NCBI GenBank assembly: GCA_963682025.1
Contig: OY821519.1
Span: forward strand, 107,736,264 to 107,800,263
Reading direction: 5' to 3'
From: Cordilura impudica
Lineage: Eukaryota > Arthropoda > Insecta > Diptera > Scathophagidae
Length of the DNA stretch: 64,000 bases
Position numbers and translations under genes: made by a program. The notes beneath the pieces were generated by a model that worked only from the letters and a program-made list of their open reading frames with translations, ran no database searches and was not told where the DNA came from. The first letter of the stretch is position 1; each line of letters opens with the position of its first letter. Positions 47,822-59,216 of the stretch are shown here, in pieces.

Positions 47822-48358
47822 GGTACATAAGCTTCGTTCGGCCATAGAATGAACGCTATTGAAATTGGTGACCCTATGAAATCGACGTGAATTGCCATAA
47901 GATCCAAATTATCATATATGTCAGTCAAATTCGGTTTGTATGTGTTTATTATATCCATTTATCAGTAGTCCAAAAAAAATCCCTATAGGACAATTCTTAT
48001 TCAGAGGCCACATATAGAGCTGCTTCCCGATCTTCACTTAAACCTATCAAAAAAGAAAAATATTGCACAGATTTTTCTCAAATTTGGTTTTTATATATTT
48101 TTTCAAAATGTAAGTAACTTTACCAAATATGGTCAGGATCGCACTATTTTCCGACCTAGTCCCCATATAAATATATCATCCGATATGAACTTTTTCATGT
48201 CTGCAGCCATAAAAATTAATAACAATGCCACTCAAAATTTGGTTTAGGCTTATTTTCTATATCAAATTAGTTGGACCAAAGGGATAGGGTCTCTAAACCA
48301 TGGTATAGAGTATCGTATCGTCGGTCTCTACCGACTATAATTTCTTACTTATTAACAT
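47822..48358 (+). mobile_element. Helentron-like family B, 3' portion
   Basis: The sequence from GGTACATAAGCTTCGTTCGG through the family B body ends in the diverged hairpin CGTCGGTCTCTACCGACTATA and CTTACTTA. It continues the family B copy interrupted by the foldback element. Confidence 0.75.
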
Positions 48359-48378
48359 CTGCTTTAATATTTTCTCAT

Positions 48379-48534
48379 CTATGTTCTTAATCTTTGCACC
48401 GAAGATTTATTGATCATGTATACGTCTGCATTATATCCAAGTGTTTCTATTGCAACTTCTAGAATATATACGGTGACACGCATACTCAATTGGCATCTAT
48501 TGAGGGCAGCCACAAGTTTCGGAGAAAGAAATTC
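48379..48534 (-). pseudogene. Short decayed coding fragment, transposon-associated family
   Basis: Fifty-one open codons on the minus strand read EFLSPKLVAALNRCQLSM, then VYILEVAIETLGYNADVYMI and NKSSVQRLRT before a stop. I have the impression of an N-terminal segment shared by a repeated family of uncharacterised insect proteins (PKL.AALDRCQLS...). Flanking frames do not extend it. Confidence 0.35.
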
Positions 48535-49321
48535 TTTTTTACTATTTTTGCACAGCCATTAATTTTCCTCAAACAACTGTGGACTGTGATCTTGAGGATT
48601 TTCAATGGAATCGAGGAATGATGAATTTGATGAGAAACTAGGATTTGGAGAAATGGTTGTTTTTATTTTCCTTTTTCTGCCAATAACCTCAATTTTGTTC
48701 TCTCTTCTCTTCGTCATATATTGTATTCTACTACTATCAAAGATCTGTGCTGCCGTTGAAACAAAATTTTGTCTTTATCGATTTTCGTTATCTTTAAAGC
48801 ATCAGCGTGCGATATGTTTCTCTTCGGATATTGTCCAAGGTAAGGACAAATAAATGTTCTTTATTTTTGAGCACTTGAGTTGTCTTCTTCGATTTTTTTT
48901 TTGTTGCAATTTTTGGCAAACTCCGTGTAATTTAAGCTACTTGCCAAACTATTTCGTGATATTTTAGTGGGGATTATGGCTTCGACTCGGAAAATCATGC
49001 AGTCTTTTATATTTAGATTGGCACTTTCTGGCACGGTTAATTTTTTCCCTTGGCGAGTGCGATAAAATAAAACTAGAAAAACTTGTGAGTTTGAGGGAAG
49101 TTTCGTGCCCGTAATTTGGTGGTTAATATTTTTAATTAAATAACCCTTATATTTAGTACACCTACGTAAACCTTGCGCTATTATAATTTCTTGAAATCTT
49201 AAATCACAAATTGCCTAATAGAAATAGATTTTTTACGCGTTTAAAATACAAATAAATAATGAATCTCTGATAAATTCATAAGAAGCTTACTATTAAAAAT
49301 TCACTATTATTGTGTTCTCTC
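48535..49321. other. No supported gene
   Basis: One 82-codon frame (48605-48853) has a hydrophobic stretch but no homology I recognise and no supporting signals. The rest is AT-rich. Confidence 0.35.
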
Positions 49322-49326
49322 CGTCA

Positions 49327-51988
49327 CACAGTGGCCAATTTGGCTTCGCTAGCGGCATTTAATTCAAATTTCCAAATTTGAAAAACCGTTAATTTTTTTT
49401 TAACAATCGATAACATATACATTCACTAGATTTGTATCGATTTTTAAAAGCTCAGCTTATAGCTGCTGAACAGCTGTGAGCTGTCAAAGTCAGCATATGT
49501 TTCTGCAAGTGCTGTGCAAAATATTTCCGCCTTTTTGATCATCGTTTTGCTATTCGTGTTAAACTTGCAAATTTTATTATTTTCATTAAAAGTTTTGTTA
49601 TATACTAACGCCAAGGTATGTATTTTATAAAAAAAACTGTGGTTGTGATCTGTGTATACTTATGTTATTTATATCCAAAATATCCAAAATTAACTGCGAG
49701 TACATGCGAGCCTTCAATTTTTTGTAATTTTTAGGCAAAATGTCAGTGTCAAAACGCACCCTTTTCTAATATGGCATGAAGAAGCGATCCCCACCAAGAA
49801 GTTTCTCGCCGTGGAAAATTATGTTTTTGGTACCGTTTTGAGCAAAATTACCTATACTCAGAAGGAGCAGTGCGAAATTGGAAGGAAACTGCGAAATTTT
49901 GCTAGAAGGCTTATCCAAAAGTGGAAGGCCTGTGGCAGAAGTAAGGTGTTTTTCGAAAAAATTAGCCAAGAATGGCTAGATACACCATTGGTATTATTGG
50001 GAAAAAAAGCAAATGAAAATATTGGACGACCGGAAAAAGAGCTTTCCGAGTGCTGCAGAAAAACGCAAGTCAATAAGATGTCAGGGCTTACAGAGGAAGT
50101 GTCCTGTGAAAGATTGATGGTAGCTGCAAGCTGCAGTTTATATAAAGCTGGAAAGCGCAGTGCTTCCAAAGTTGTAGAAATGGTAAATGGCGATGAGGAG
50201 TTTAGCGGAAAGGTAATAAAAAATATAAACAAACCAAAGCCCCTTCCATCAAAATTTTCGGACGATAAAGCGCTATTTGTAGATATTGGACATACCAGAT
50301 ACACTTGGAACTTGTACAAGAAATCGGCAAGAAACCAAAACGCCGATATATATCCATGCTACGAAAAATTACGCTTCGCGAAAAAAAAGTGCTATCCTAG
50401 TGACATTACAGTTACTGATTATTATGCTGAAGTGCAACTACAAAGTCTTATGGACCATACAATAATAGGATCATGGAGGCACACCCTGAAAGTTTTGAAA
50501 TTCCATCTACAAGTAATAATAACACCCATTTAACTGCTGTCTACAAATGGGGTTGTGATGGCAGCAGCGGCCATTCCACATATAGGCAAAAATTTAACGA
50601 CTGCGAAGGAAACATGAGAGACCAATATTTATTTTCAATTTGTATTATACCACTGCAAGTGCAGAACGGTCCGACAGTTTTATGGAAAAACAATCGACCT
50701 TCTTCTACACGGTACTGTCAACCAATCAAAATACTTTGCGAGAAGGAAACGGCGGACCTGAGTCACAGGGAAATTGAAAATATTAAGAGCCAAATATTAA
50801 ATATTGTACCAACATATGTAAACTCATTGATTATTGATCACCAATTTCACATGACCATGCTCTTCGCAAATATGCGGAATCTGCAACGCAACACCGAAAA
50901 AAATGAATGACTTAAATTTGGTGAAGAGCTTTCCAATTAAAGTGAACCTCTTTCAATATTTTGCACATATCCTATAGAATACCAATAAAAAAGTGGCAAA
51001 CTCGTGGTGCTGACAAGGATATTGTTGGATAAAATAAATATACAGCAGAAGCTACGAGAAGAAATGCATTTGTTGGTCGACATACCAATGGCTATTACTG
51101 GAAATACCAACAACGGAAATACGGCAAGAAGGTTCTTTCAACAACCAAATTTAGCCGCTCGTATGACTGGATTGAACGAAAATTTAATATATCAATTCAG
51201 CGTTGTCTTACGAGCACTTGCATGTGGATATGATATAAACACGGAGGCATTCGGACTTTACGCAATGGAAACTGCTGAAATTTTTGTTAGTTTATACCCT
51301 TGGTTTTACATGCCCTCGTCTGTTCACAGAATTTTAATTCATGGAGCAGACATAATCAATCACTTTTCGCTTCCAATTGGTATGATGCCGGAGGAAGCGC
51401 TGAAGCCAGAAATAAAGATTATCGGAACATCCGTGAAAATAATACCAGAAAAATTGCAGGAAAAATACAATGGAAGATATAATTAACGCTCTTTTTGTGT
51501 CTTCTGATCCCTTAATATCTTCATTGTCCAACGGCTCATCAATTTTCCTATTCCAGAAATATTAGTTTCGATAAGGAAGTTAAAAGCTTGCTTATAATGC
51601 ATCATTTTGAAGATGATTTCTCTGAATCTGATACTGAAGAATCTGATTAATATTTCTTTTATATTATAGTTTCTCTTTGAGTTGACAATTTTTTTCTTAT
51701 TTTATATATGAATATATGGTGAAAAATTTTTATTGAATTAAAAACAAAATAAAAAATTAAAAAAAAATTAAAAATAAAAAATTTAAAATTAAAAAAAAAA
51801 AATTAAAAATTAAAAAAAAAAATTAAAAATTAAAAAAAAATAAAATTTAATAAAATAAAATTTAATTTTTTTTTTCCAAAAATTGTTTGATTTTTTTCTG
51901 AATTGAGAAAAAAAAAATTTTTGGATATCTTCTTTACTTTGGAAGCTATGAATAAAATGCCGTTAGCGAAGCCAAATTGGCCACTGTG
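49327..51988 (+). mobile_element. Transib/RAG1-like transposon T2
   Basis: The ends CACAGTGGCCAATTTGGCTT (49327) and its near-perfect inverted copy to 51988 are matched over at least 30 bp. CGTCA lies outside both (49322-49326, 51989-51993). A 9-mer ATTTAATTC (49357-49365) and its counterpart ATTTTATTC (complement of 51950-51958) both lie exactly 23 bp inside the heptamer. A frameshifted transposase is on the plus strand. Length 2,662 bp. Confidence 0.92.
49741..51650 (+). pseudogene. Transib/RAG1-like transposase of T2, frameshifted
   Basis: Segments 49811-50533, 50473-50910 and 51004-51486 plus out-of-frame pieces cover most of a RAG1-like core. NIGRPEKELSE is the N-terminal GRP motif; KKKCYPSDI and LQSLMDHT follow. 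KWGCDGSSGHSTYRQKF has the first catalytic Asp, then WKNNRPSSTRYCQPIK. The region that should hold the second Asp (DGKV block) is missing: HMTML runs straight into CGICNATPKKM, which keeps the zinc CxxC. IKKWQTRG, GNTNNGNTARRFF and HRILIHGADII (His pair) are present. AEARNKDYRNIREN (third acidic position) sits in another frame. SSDPLISSL and an acidic tail (EDDFSESDTEESD) end at the stop 51648-51650. Inactive. Confidence 0.9.
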
Positions 51989-52001
51989 CGTCATTCCGCC
52001 G
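51989..52001. other. 13-bp joint between T2 and T3 made of both target duplications
   Basis: CGTCA (right duplication of T2), TTC, then CGCCG (left duplication of T3). Nothing else separates the two Transib-type elements. Confidence 0.9.
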
Positions 52002-52599
52002 CACAGTGGGGCTAAATGCATGAAAAGTGGCGATTAATTCATAGAAGTCATAATTTAAAAAAAAATATTTTTTATTAATGGATATTTATAAATACATAAA
52101 AAACCAACATTTAAAAAAAACAGAGTGAAAAAACACATTTTTTTAACCCTTTATGGGCCATTTTGTGTTCTGTAAAAAATCCTCTTTTTTCACATTTTTT
52201 GCTGTAACTTTGGAACGGTGCGCTATAAATTATTCAATTAAATTGCAAATTAAAGCATACTAAATGTACTGTAAGGAAAATAAGTAATGGTTTTTAAAAA
52301 TAATAAGGAATAAATATTTTATATGTATTTTTATTAGAAAATTTTTAAATTAAAATCATACCTTTTTTCTCGAAATTTTAAAATTTTGCTCAAAAATTAA
52401 ACATTTGAGAATCTAATTGTTTTTTTATTCATAAATAACCATAAACACACTATTTAAAAAAAATTTAATTAAATTCGGTTATTCTATTTTTTTTTTTTTT
52501 TGAAAACAACAATTTTTTATTATAATCATTATTACCTTCAATGTTAGTATTTACTTCACATTCAATTTCATAATCATAAATTAATTCGTTACAATAATC

Positions 52600-54660
52600 T
52601 TAATCTTCATCTCCATCTTCATCTTCATCTTCATCTTCATCTCCATCTTCATCTCCATCTTCATCTCCATCTTCATCATTGCTATTTTGATTGCTGGGAA
52701 GTGCAAGCAACTCCAATGCAGATTTTGGCATTAGCTCTTTTTTCTTTTTAGAACTATTGTTCATGCTTGTTATAAACGGATCTGAACTTAAGAGAAATCT
52801 ATTAAAGATATCTTCCATTGTTTTTTCTCGACTGCATTTACGGGCAAAATTCTCCCTATAACTTTTAAAATCTTTATTTCTGGCTTCCTGAGACTCTTCG
52901 GTTAGCTGACCAATTGGCAATGGCGATAATGATATAATTTCAGGCCCATGAATAAAATATTTGTGAAGAGTAGGAGGCATATAGTACCATGGATATTTTT
53001 TCCACAAATAGCCTGGCAGTGTTATTAGCGAAGTTTGTAAATTTTTCAATGTTGACCTCAATACCACTAGAAACTACAATTAATATTGTGTGCATATTTT
53101 TGATCAACTCTAAATCAATATTAGTAATTTCAGCAGATACTTCTGCATTCTTAAAAAAACGTCTTGCAGTATTCCCGTCATTAGAGTTACCAAACCAGGT
53201 TTTGGTTGATCAATGATCAATCCCGTTCTCTTTTTAAATTCGCGTTGAATACGACTTTTAGTTTCAGCAATAATTTTTTTTTTCTTCGTCACTTCTTGCC
53301 TGCCATTTTTGAATTGGAAGTTTATATGCCAAGTGAATAAGACATTCAAAAAATCTTATCCAGCCATGTAGGACAGACAAACCGAACTCCATGAAGTCTA
53401 CGTTGGAATCTCTAGAAATCATTTGTTCAATATTGTTGAACTCCTTGCTGGTAGCGCACATATGTAGCACTTTTGTGTGGACTTTGTGTCTGTAATCGCG
53501 TTACACACTTTACCGTCATCATAACGAGAATTAGTTTGTGGTTCACTTTTATCTTTCTTTCTCCAACTGATATCACTTTATCGATAAGAGCATTTTTTTC
53601 TGTCTCCACTCTTTCTCTTTCTGTTTTAATACTGTTGACCGTTTCTTTCATAAATTCAATTTTTAATGGCCTGCAAAACCTAGTTGAAGACGGTCGAGGA
53701 TTATGCCAAATGATTTTGTTTTTACAAATTAATTTTAATGGTACAATTGACGTAATAAATACAGAAGAATCAGATTCATTACTGTCATGAAAGGCTTGTT
53801 TGTAAGAACTATGCCCTGAACTTCCGTCAAAGCCCCACTTAGTGTATAAAGTAATGTTTCGATTTCTTCGTTGTCTAACGAATTTAAATCTGCATTTTTA
53901 ACCGACAAAAGGCGTTCAGTGGTATGATCCAATATTCCTTGTAGGCTAACTTGCGCTGATGTTTCAGAAATTTTCATTTGTTCTCCCTTTGGGTAACATT
54001 TTTTCTTAGCTCTTTGGACCAATTTATATGATGGAAATTTCTCAGGTGCAACCTTACTAATAACATTATATTGTGGCGACTTAGCTTCGCTTCTACCAAA
54101 ACGGACAGAGCTTCATCCGGAGTTAACTGCTGTGGTGGTACCTGTTCTATACTTTTTCGGTATTTTGGGCTTTTGTTGGAGATGATATTATTTCCTTAAC
54201 AATTTTCGACTCATCTATTTTTCCAACAGCTCTCAAGCTCATTTGTGTGGCGTAAGCCAAAACAGGCAAAGAAATTTGATCTCATATGTCTTTGCATTTC
54301 TTAACTTTGTTTTTTCTTTGCACTCTTCAAATGAGAGATCATTGCGACCTCTTTTTTGTTGTGGTTCTGGTGGTGGACTGAATGAGATTGAGGCATCCAG
54401 CCAATTCTTATTATTTTTTACAAAAATTTAATTCTTTCTATGACATTTTTGCCACCGAATCTCATAGCTAGAGCAAAAATTATGAAACCTTGTCATAAAA
54501 TCTACCATATCCGAAGGGTCGACACGTTTTATTACTTCCCATCTCAAAAGTTTAAATTTATCCTGAAGTGATTTAGGTTCTGCACTCCTCATAAAATTAT
54601 GCAACTCATGACGAGGAATGAAAATTGTTTTGGGACATGTTCCTAAAACTAATAAGATTT
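52600..54660 (-). pseudogene. Transib/RAG1-like transposase of T3, frameshifted but motif-complete
   Basis: Coding runs leftwards from about 54,660 (FIPRHELHNFMRSAEPK) in many frame segments. It includes KKKCYPKGEQMK with LQGILDHTTERL (54022 onward) and KWGFDGSSGHSSYKQ (first Asp, codon 53826-53828). WHNPRPSSTRFCRP and YDDGKVCNAITDT (second Asp) follow, then the zinc pair CYIC and LHGWIRFFECLIHLAYKLP. NDGNTARRFF, HKYFIHGPEII (His pair), LPIGQLTEESQEARNKDFKS (third acidic residue, aligned by eye with RAG1 E962) and FLLSSDPFITSM complete the core. The C-terminus is a run of Asp/Glu from a GATGAAGATGGA microsatellite. At least five frameshifts separate the pieces. All three catalytic positions survive at sequence level, but no intact protein can be made. 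Confidence 0.88.
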
Positions 54661-55500
54661 CTATTCGTTTAAAATTTGCAAAAAGTAATTCCTTTAACCC
54701 TGTACGGAATAATTTACACTTTCACAACACTTTAAATATGTAACATCACATCACAAAACATTGACAGCTAAAACAATAAATAAACGTGTCAGCACCGAAT
54801 CAATAATACCCTGCGGATGGATAGAAATTCTTAAAAATGTATTATCATTATATTAGTAGATTGATATCACCAGCTTAAAACAAAATTACAACTTTACTCG
54901 TATGATGCATGTATATGACCAACAGTTATTATGTAGGACTCAAATAAATGACAATAATAAATAGGGATGGGAGCGTGACCTACTTCAATTTTTCAAAATA
55001 GTGCACTTGTGCCATATACAATTTTCTAATAATTTAAAATTAACAAATGTTTAAGTAAAATTCATTGAAATATCATAAACACATGTAAAATAATTTAATT
55101 AGTTTTATTCATAGTAAATAAACCCAACATACGCAATCACGTGAGCATGCGTGAATTAAAGTTACTCACGCCCCCATCTCTAATTAACAACACATTTTTT
55201 AGCTACAATAACAACTACTATAACGAAAATAATGACAAAACAAAGTAAAAACAACTTGATGTTTTGTTTTGTTTTTTTTTTTTTTCATATTTGTGGATTT
55301 TTAGCATCTTGAGTTATTTCACAAAAACAAGCATAACTCAAAAATCGCAGAAAATCGCAAAAAAATATTTTGGGGTTTATTAGTTGAGATCTGATATTAT
55401 AACACTATATAGACGATTTTACGCAAGCTCACGAACAAAGTTGTTGAAACTCCATATATAAATCAAAAATAGCCCATTTTTGGGCTAATTTTATTTTATT

Positions 55501-55697
55501 TATTTATTTATTTATTTATTTATATTAATCACAATACAAAGTAAATTTGTATTCTAATTTGGGTCCAGGGATAAGCCGGGTGACAAAGACCATTTGGCTG
55601 GTTTTTGCAGCGACAGACCAAAGCCTCTGGTGGGAATCGAACCCACGACCCCCGCATGATAGGCGAGCACGCTACCTACTCACCTACCGGGGCGCTT
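55501..55697 (-). mobile_element. tRNA-derived SINE, copy 2, inside T3
   Basis: The minus strand has the same tRNA-like head as at 3.3 kb, nearly identical over about 90 bp, with box B complement at 55633-55643. Its body differs: GCAAAAACCAGCCAAATGG, CACCCGGCTTATCCCTGG and a (TAAA)n tail, seen as (TTTA)n near 55,500-55,522. A 15-bp target duplication TAATTTTATTTTATT flanks it (55486-55500, 55698-55712). Inserted into the 5' flank of the T3 transposase gene. Confidence 0.9.
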
Positions 55698-56064
55698 TAA
55701 TTTTATTTTATTAACATTTAATATTTTTAAAACATTTATTTAAAAAAAACATGTACTATATAGTAAACTACCTGAAGTTGACGGTTCCATTATAAAAATT
55801 TAACTTTTAGAAGTATTAATAGAAAAAATTATCAATTGAAATATCAAAATTTTCACTTTTTTTCAATATGCACAAAAAAAATAACAATTATTCAACTTTA
55901 AGTGCTCACTTCAACTAAAGCAAACAACTTAAAAGTATAATTTTTGCAATTAGTGATGCAGAATTTTATCCACTTTCACCCGGTACCAAACACGATCATG
56001 AATTTTAAAGTTCATATTTTGAATTAATCGCCAATTTTCATTCATTTCGCCCCAATGTGCGCCG

Positions 56065-56750
56065 GGATGATATTTATGCACCGTTAATCTTCAGTTTTGA
56101 TTTATGCTATTTGAGTTTCTTTTTTCATTCTTATTTTATGTTCGACAGTTTTTTTTTTCTTATTGCATGCAAACCACAGAAAAACACAAATCTGTAGCTT
56201 TTGCTGATATCTCGCTTTAATTAAACAATAATTTTTTTTTATCAGATCAAAAAAAAAATGGGCTAGTTTCTTCTGATACCCTTTATTATGATAAAAATAA
56301 GAAAAATGTGCAAAAAGTTCAAAAACAGCAGGGTCATGCAAAGAACCCATGCAACGCCCCTTAAAGCCACACCGCTTAGGAATTGCGTGGTAGTAGGGGC
56401 ACATGAATTATATTCAAGTCCAATTGACCTTTTTTTTTACTAAAAAAAATATTCACATTAGTGAGTTCTCTTGCGTGCTCTTTATATAAAAGGGAATTAA
56501 AAAATAAAATAGACTTTATTAAAAAGAAGTTTTATATTGATGGTTTTACAGTGATAACTATTGTTTTCCTTCTCAGATCTAAAAGGGTTAAATGACACTC
56601 TAATGTCCATATATATTTAACATCGGAGTCGGTGTAGGAGTCGCACTTTGAAAATTGCACCTGTTAGATTCGGAGTCTGCGTTGGAACTGTTTTTGATGA
56701 CTCTACGAACATGGATTTAACTTTCATAGGGTCCTCTAATTTGACTTACG
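56065..56750. other. No recognisable gene
   Basis: AT-rich sequence with short GC-rich patches near 56,345. No supported coding. Confidence 0.4.
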
Positions 56751-58846
56751 TTAATGTTCTTTGGGTCAAATTTGACCCAGTTAGAAAATTCAATATGAAA
56801 ACAATAATTTTCTCTTGAAAATTGTGCTCTTGGCAACGATTTTCGCTGCCTTATATAGGGCGTGGCAAGCTGCAATCCTAAATTCTCCAAAAAATGCAGA
56901 CGTTTGGCAAAACAGTTCTCATTCCAACCATTATGAGCCGATGTAAATAATAAAAAAGCATTATAAGCTGATATATCTAAAATGTTTCTAAATACAATTT
57001 GAGGCCATCTATTAGTCTTCCCATTGCAAGTGTAACATGAAACAACCTTATCCAGAGTATTAACTCCTCCTTTGCATTTATTATAGGCAATTGATAAGAA
57101 ACAAAAAAGTTGTCTGCAGTCACCTTATGACCGTTTAGGCCAACTGTCAATTCGATAACTACTCGCCTACCTTGATTTCTTTCGGACATAGCTCCAACTT
57201 ATTTGCCTATATACGGTTGTATATTCCAGACGTAACTGGTACTCGAATCGCAGAGTATCCAAAATTTTTTTCCATACTTAGCTGGTTTTGATGGTATATA
57301 CTGCCGGAATGGACACCTTCCTCCGAATGCGACTAACTGCTCATCTACTGTTGCATCTAGCGATGGATTGTAAAGTTGGGGCAATATTTCAACCCACATA
57401 TTCCATAACTCACGTATCGGTGGAAACTTATCTAAAATTCAACGTTCATTGCGACCAGCCTTATCGTCAAATCTTATCACTCTTGAAAGACTTTTCAATC
57501 TTTTCAATGGCATGATTTCTAAAAATTAGTCTTCCTTTTTCAGAGTCCCATAAACTTTCTTTCCGTACTTTGATTATTTGATCTATACACGTCAGCTAAC
57601 AAAAGTGTACCAATAAATGCGAACATTTCGGTGTCGTCAACTTCGGTCCAATCAATACTAAATACACGTTTACCTTCATTATTGGTGCATTTTAAAATAA
57701 TGTTCATCACAGGAGGCGGGAAAAACAACTGAAAACTGGAAATTTCAGTTTGATTCTCGAACAAGAGTAGCGGGTCAAGCCTGATGTCATGCTAATAACG
57801 TTCTTGCTCCGGAATGTTCCTTGACTATTTGTAAGAGGTTGTTTGAAATATCTTATTCCACCAATTTTTGACGTCATTGCTGCAGTTGCCACTACATACA
57901 TCAATTTCAGCTCCACTAGAACTATCAGATGTCTCAGCGCATTTCAAGCTATCTTCATATTCCGAACAAATATCCTCTTCATCCGATAATGCATTTAGCA
58001 AATTTTATGTCTCACTAGTATTCATTTTCCGACAAGCAATACAAACTCGACACTTCATAACGTTGATACGTTTGATTAGTTCCGTGTTTATTCTATGACT
58101 GAAAACAATTTTGCAATAAAAAAATAAGCTTTGCTTTTTACATGGGGATGCCCATTTTGCATACCAATAATGTTCAGCAAGAATTGGGAGAAGAAAGGAG
58201 ACAGATATATAGACATTTAATTTTAGTGCTGCCAAAGCTCTGAAAATATATAAAAGACTTACGCAGGGTTTATATTAGATAATGCTGTATTGACAATAAA
58301 GACTCGTTCACACTTTTTCACTAATACATGTACACTTTTTGAATAATCTCGGTTGATGTCTTGAATATTATATAGAAATATAAAACACGGAAATCTTGAT
58401 GATATTGACTTGCTATTCTTTTATTAATTTTTTCTTTTTTTAATTTTAGAACACATAATTTTAGAAACGTGTATTGTCATGAATGATTATTGTCTGGACG
58501 CCTGTAAAACGGGGACAATTATCAACACATTTTACAACTAATACACATTATATGTAAAACACATATGACATTCCTTTTAACAAAAAAATTATTATAACAA
58601 AACTGTGCATAACAAAAACCCAACGATTTTGTTCCGGGTCAAATTTGACCCGAAGATGCTATAAACTGTATAAATTTTTTTTTGCCAATATTTCAAAATA
58701 AAAAAAAAAACCAAAAGCAGTTATTAACACTTAAAATTAAATAAAAGTCATGAAATATCTAAAATCTAAACACTCTACTTAAAGAAAAAATTCAAATTTT
58801 CTTCCAAAATGGGTTAAATATGACCCGAAGACCCTCTGAAGATTAA
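56751..58846 (-). mobile_element. piggyBac-superfamily transposon
   Basis: The ends begin at TTAA (56751-56754 and 58843-58846): TTAATGTTCTTTGGGTC and, inverted, TTAATCTTCAGAGGGTC. The 16-bp palindrome GGGTCAAATTTGACCC occurs just inside the left end (56763-56778) and at 58636-58651. A diverged copy lies at 58811-58826. A broken piggyBac transposase lies between. Right-flanking sequence is family B Helentron; the left flank is not clearly the same, so the original target is uncertain. Confidence 0.8.
56830..58024 (-). pseudogene. piggyBac transposase, frameshifted
   Basis: Minus-strand segments give an acidic N-terminus (LSDEEDICSEYEDS, SSSGAEIDV), then IDWTEVDDTEMFAFIGTLLL. ATVDEQLVAFGGRCPFRQYI with PSKPAKYG follows (first Asp of the piggyBac DDD set). 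NGHKVTADNFFVSYQLP carries the second Asp and LDISAYNAFLLF, near 56,965, the third. LELG-like end sequence LENLGLQLATPYIRQR closes the homology. Frameshifts lie near 57,765, 57,530, 57,400 and 57,195, and stops in the N-terminal part. The family excises precisely at TTAA. This copy cannot encode it. Confidence 0.85.
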
Positions 58847-59216
58847 GTAAAGTGTGGAAAGCAGCTTCATATGGGGGCTTAGCTTTGACTACTAATTAAT
58901 AGATTTAATATAAACACACTAACAAATTTGACCGAGATCTTTTGGGTCGATCTCGTTGTGATCATTTGTACGGAAACTGGGTCGGATTAACAGCAAATGC
59001 AACAGCCTTCATACCATGGCCGACAAAAGCTTACACAGCAAATTTCGGCAAAATATATTCATATTTGTGACCAGTAGTTTGCTTAAAAAATTTACATGCA
59101 CACAGAGATGGATAGACGGACTTCGCTTAATCGACTCAAAAAATGAGTCTGATGGGTTTGGTAGTTACAAACATCAGTTCAAACCCATTATACCACATAG
59201 TACTGTAGGATGTAAA
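58847..59216 (-). mobile_element. Helentron-like family B fragment
   Basis: It matches the reversed middle and 5' part of family B (GGAAAGCAGCTTCATATGGG, ATACCATGGCCGACAAAAGC) and ends with a diverged head, CATTATACCACATAGTACTG. The 3' half is absent at the piggyBac junction. Confidence 0.7.

Larger units (their letters stand above)
52002..56059 (-). mobile_element. Transib/RAG1-like transposon T3
   Basis: The left end is CACAGTGGGGCTAAATG (52002) and the right end the complement of CACATTGGGGCGAAATG, ending at 56059. CGCCG lies directly outside both (51997-52001, 56060-56064). GATTAATTC occurs at exactly 23 bp from the heptamer at both ends (52032-52040; complement at 56021-56029). The transposase is on the minus strand, and a SINE is inserted at 55.5 kb. 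Total 4,058 bp including the SINE. Confidence 0.92.

Noticed and set aside
48605..48853. 82-codon frame with a hydrophobic segment, possibly a small membrane protein
   Set aside because: No recognisable homology, no supporting signals, and such frames are expected in AT-rich DNA.
52600..52680. Acidic Asp/Glu tail of the T3 transposase as a functional domain
   Set aside because: It is encoded by a GATGAAGATGGA microsatellite, so it may simply be repeat expansion, although T2 also has a short acidic tail.
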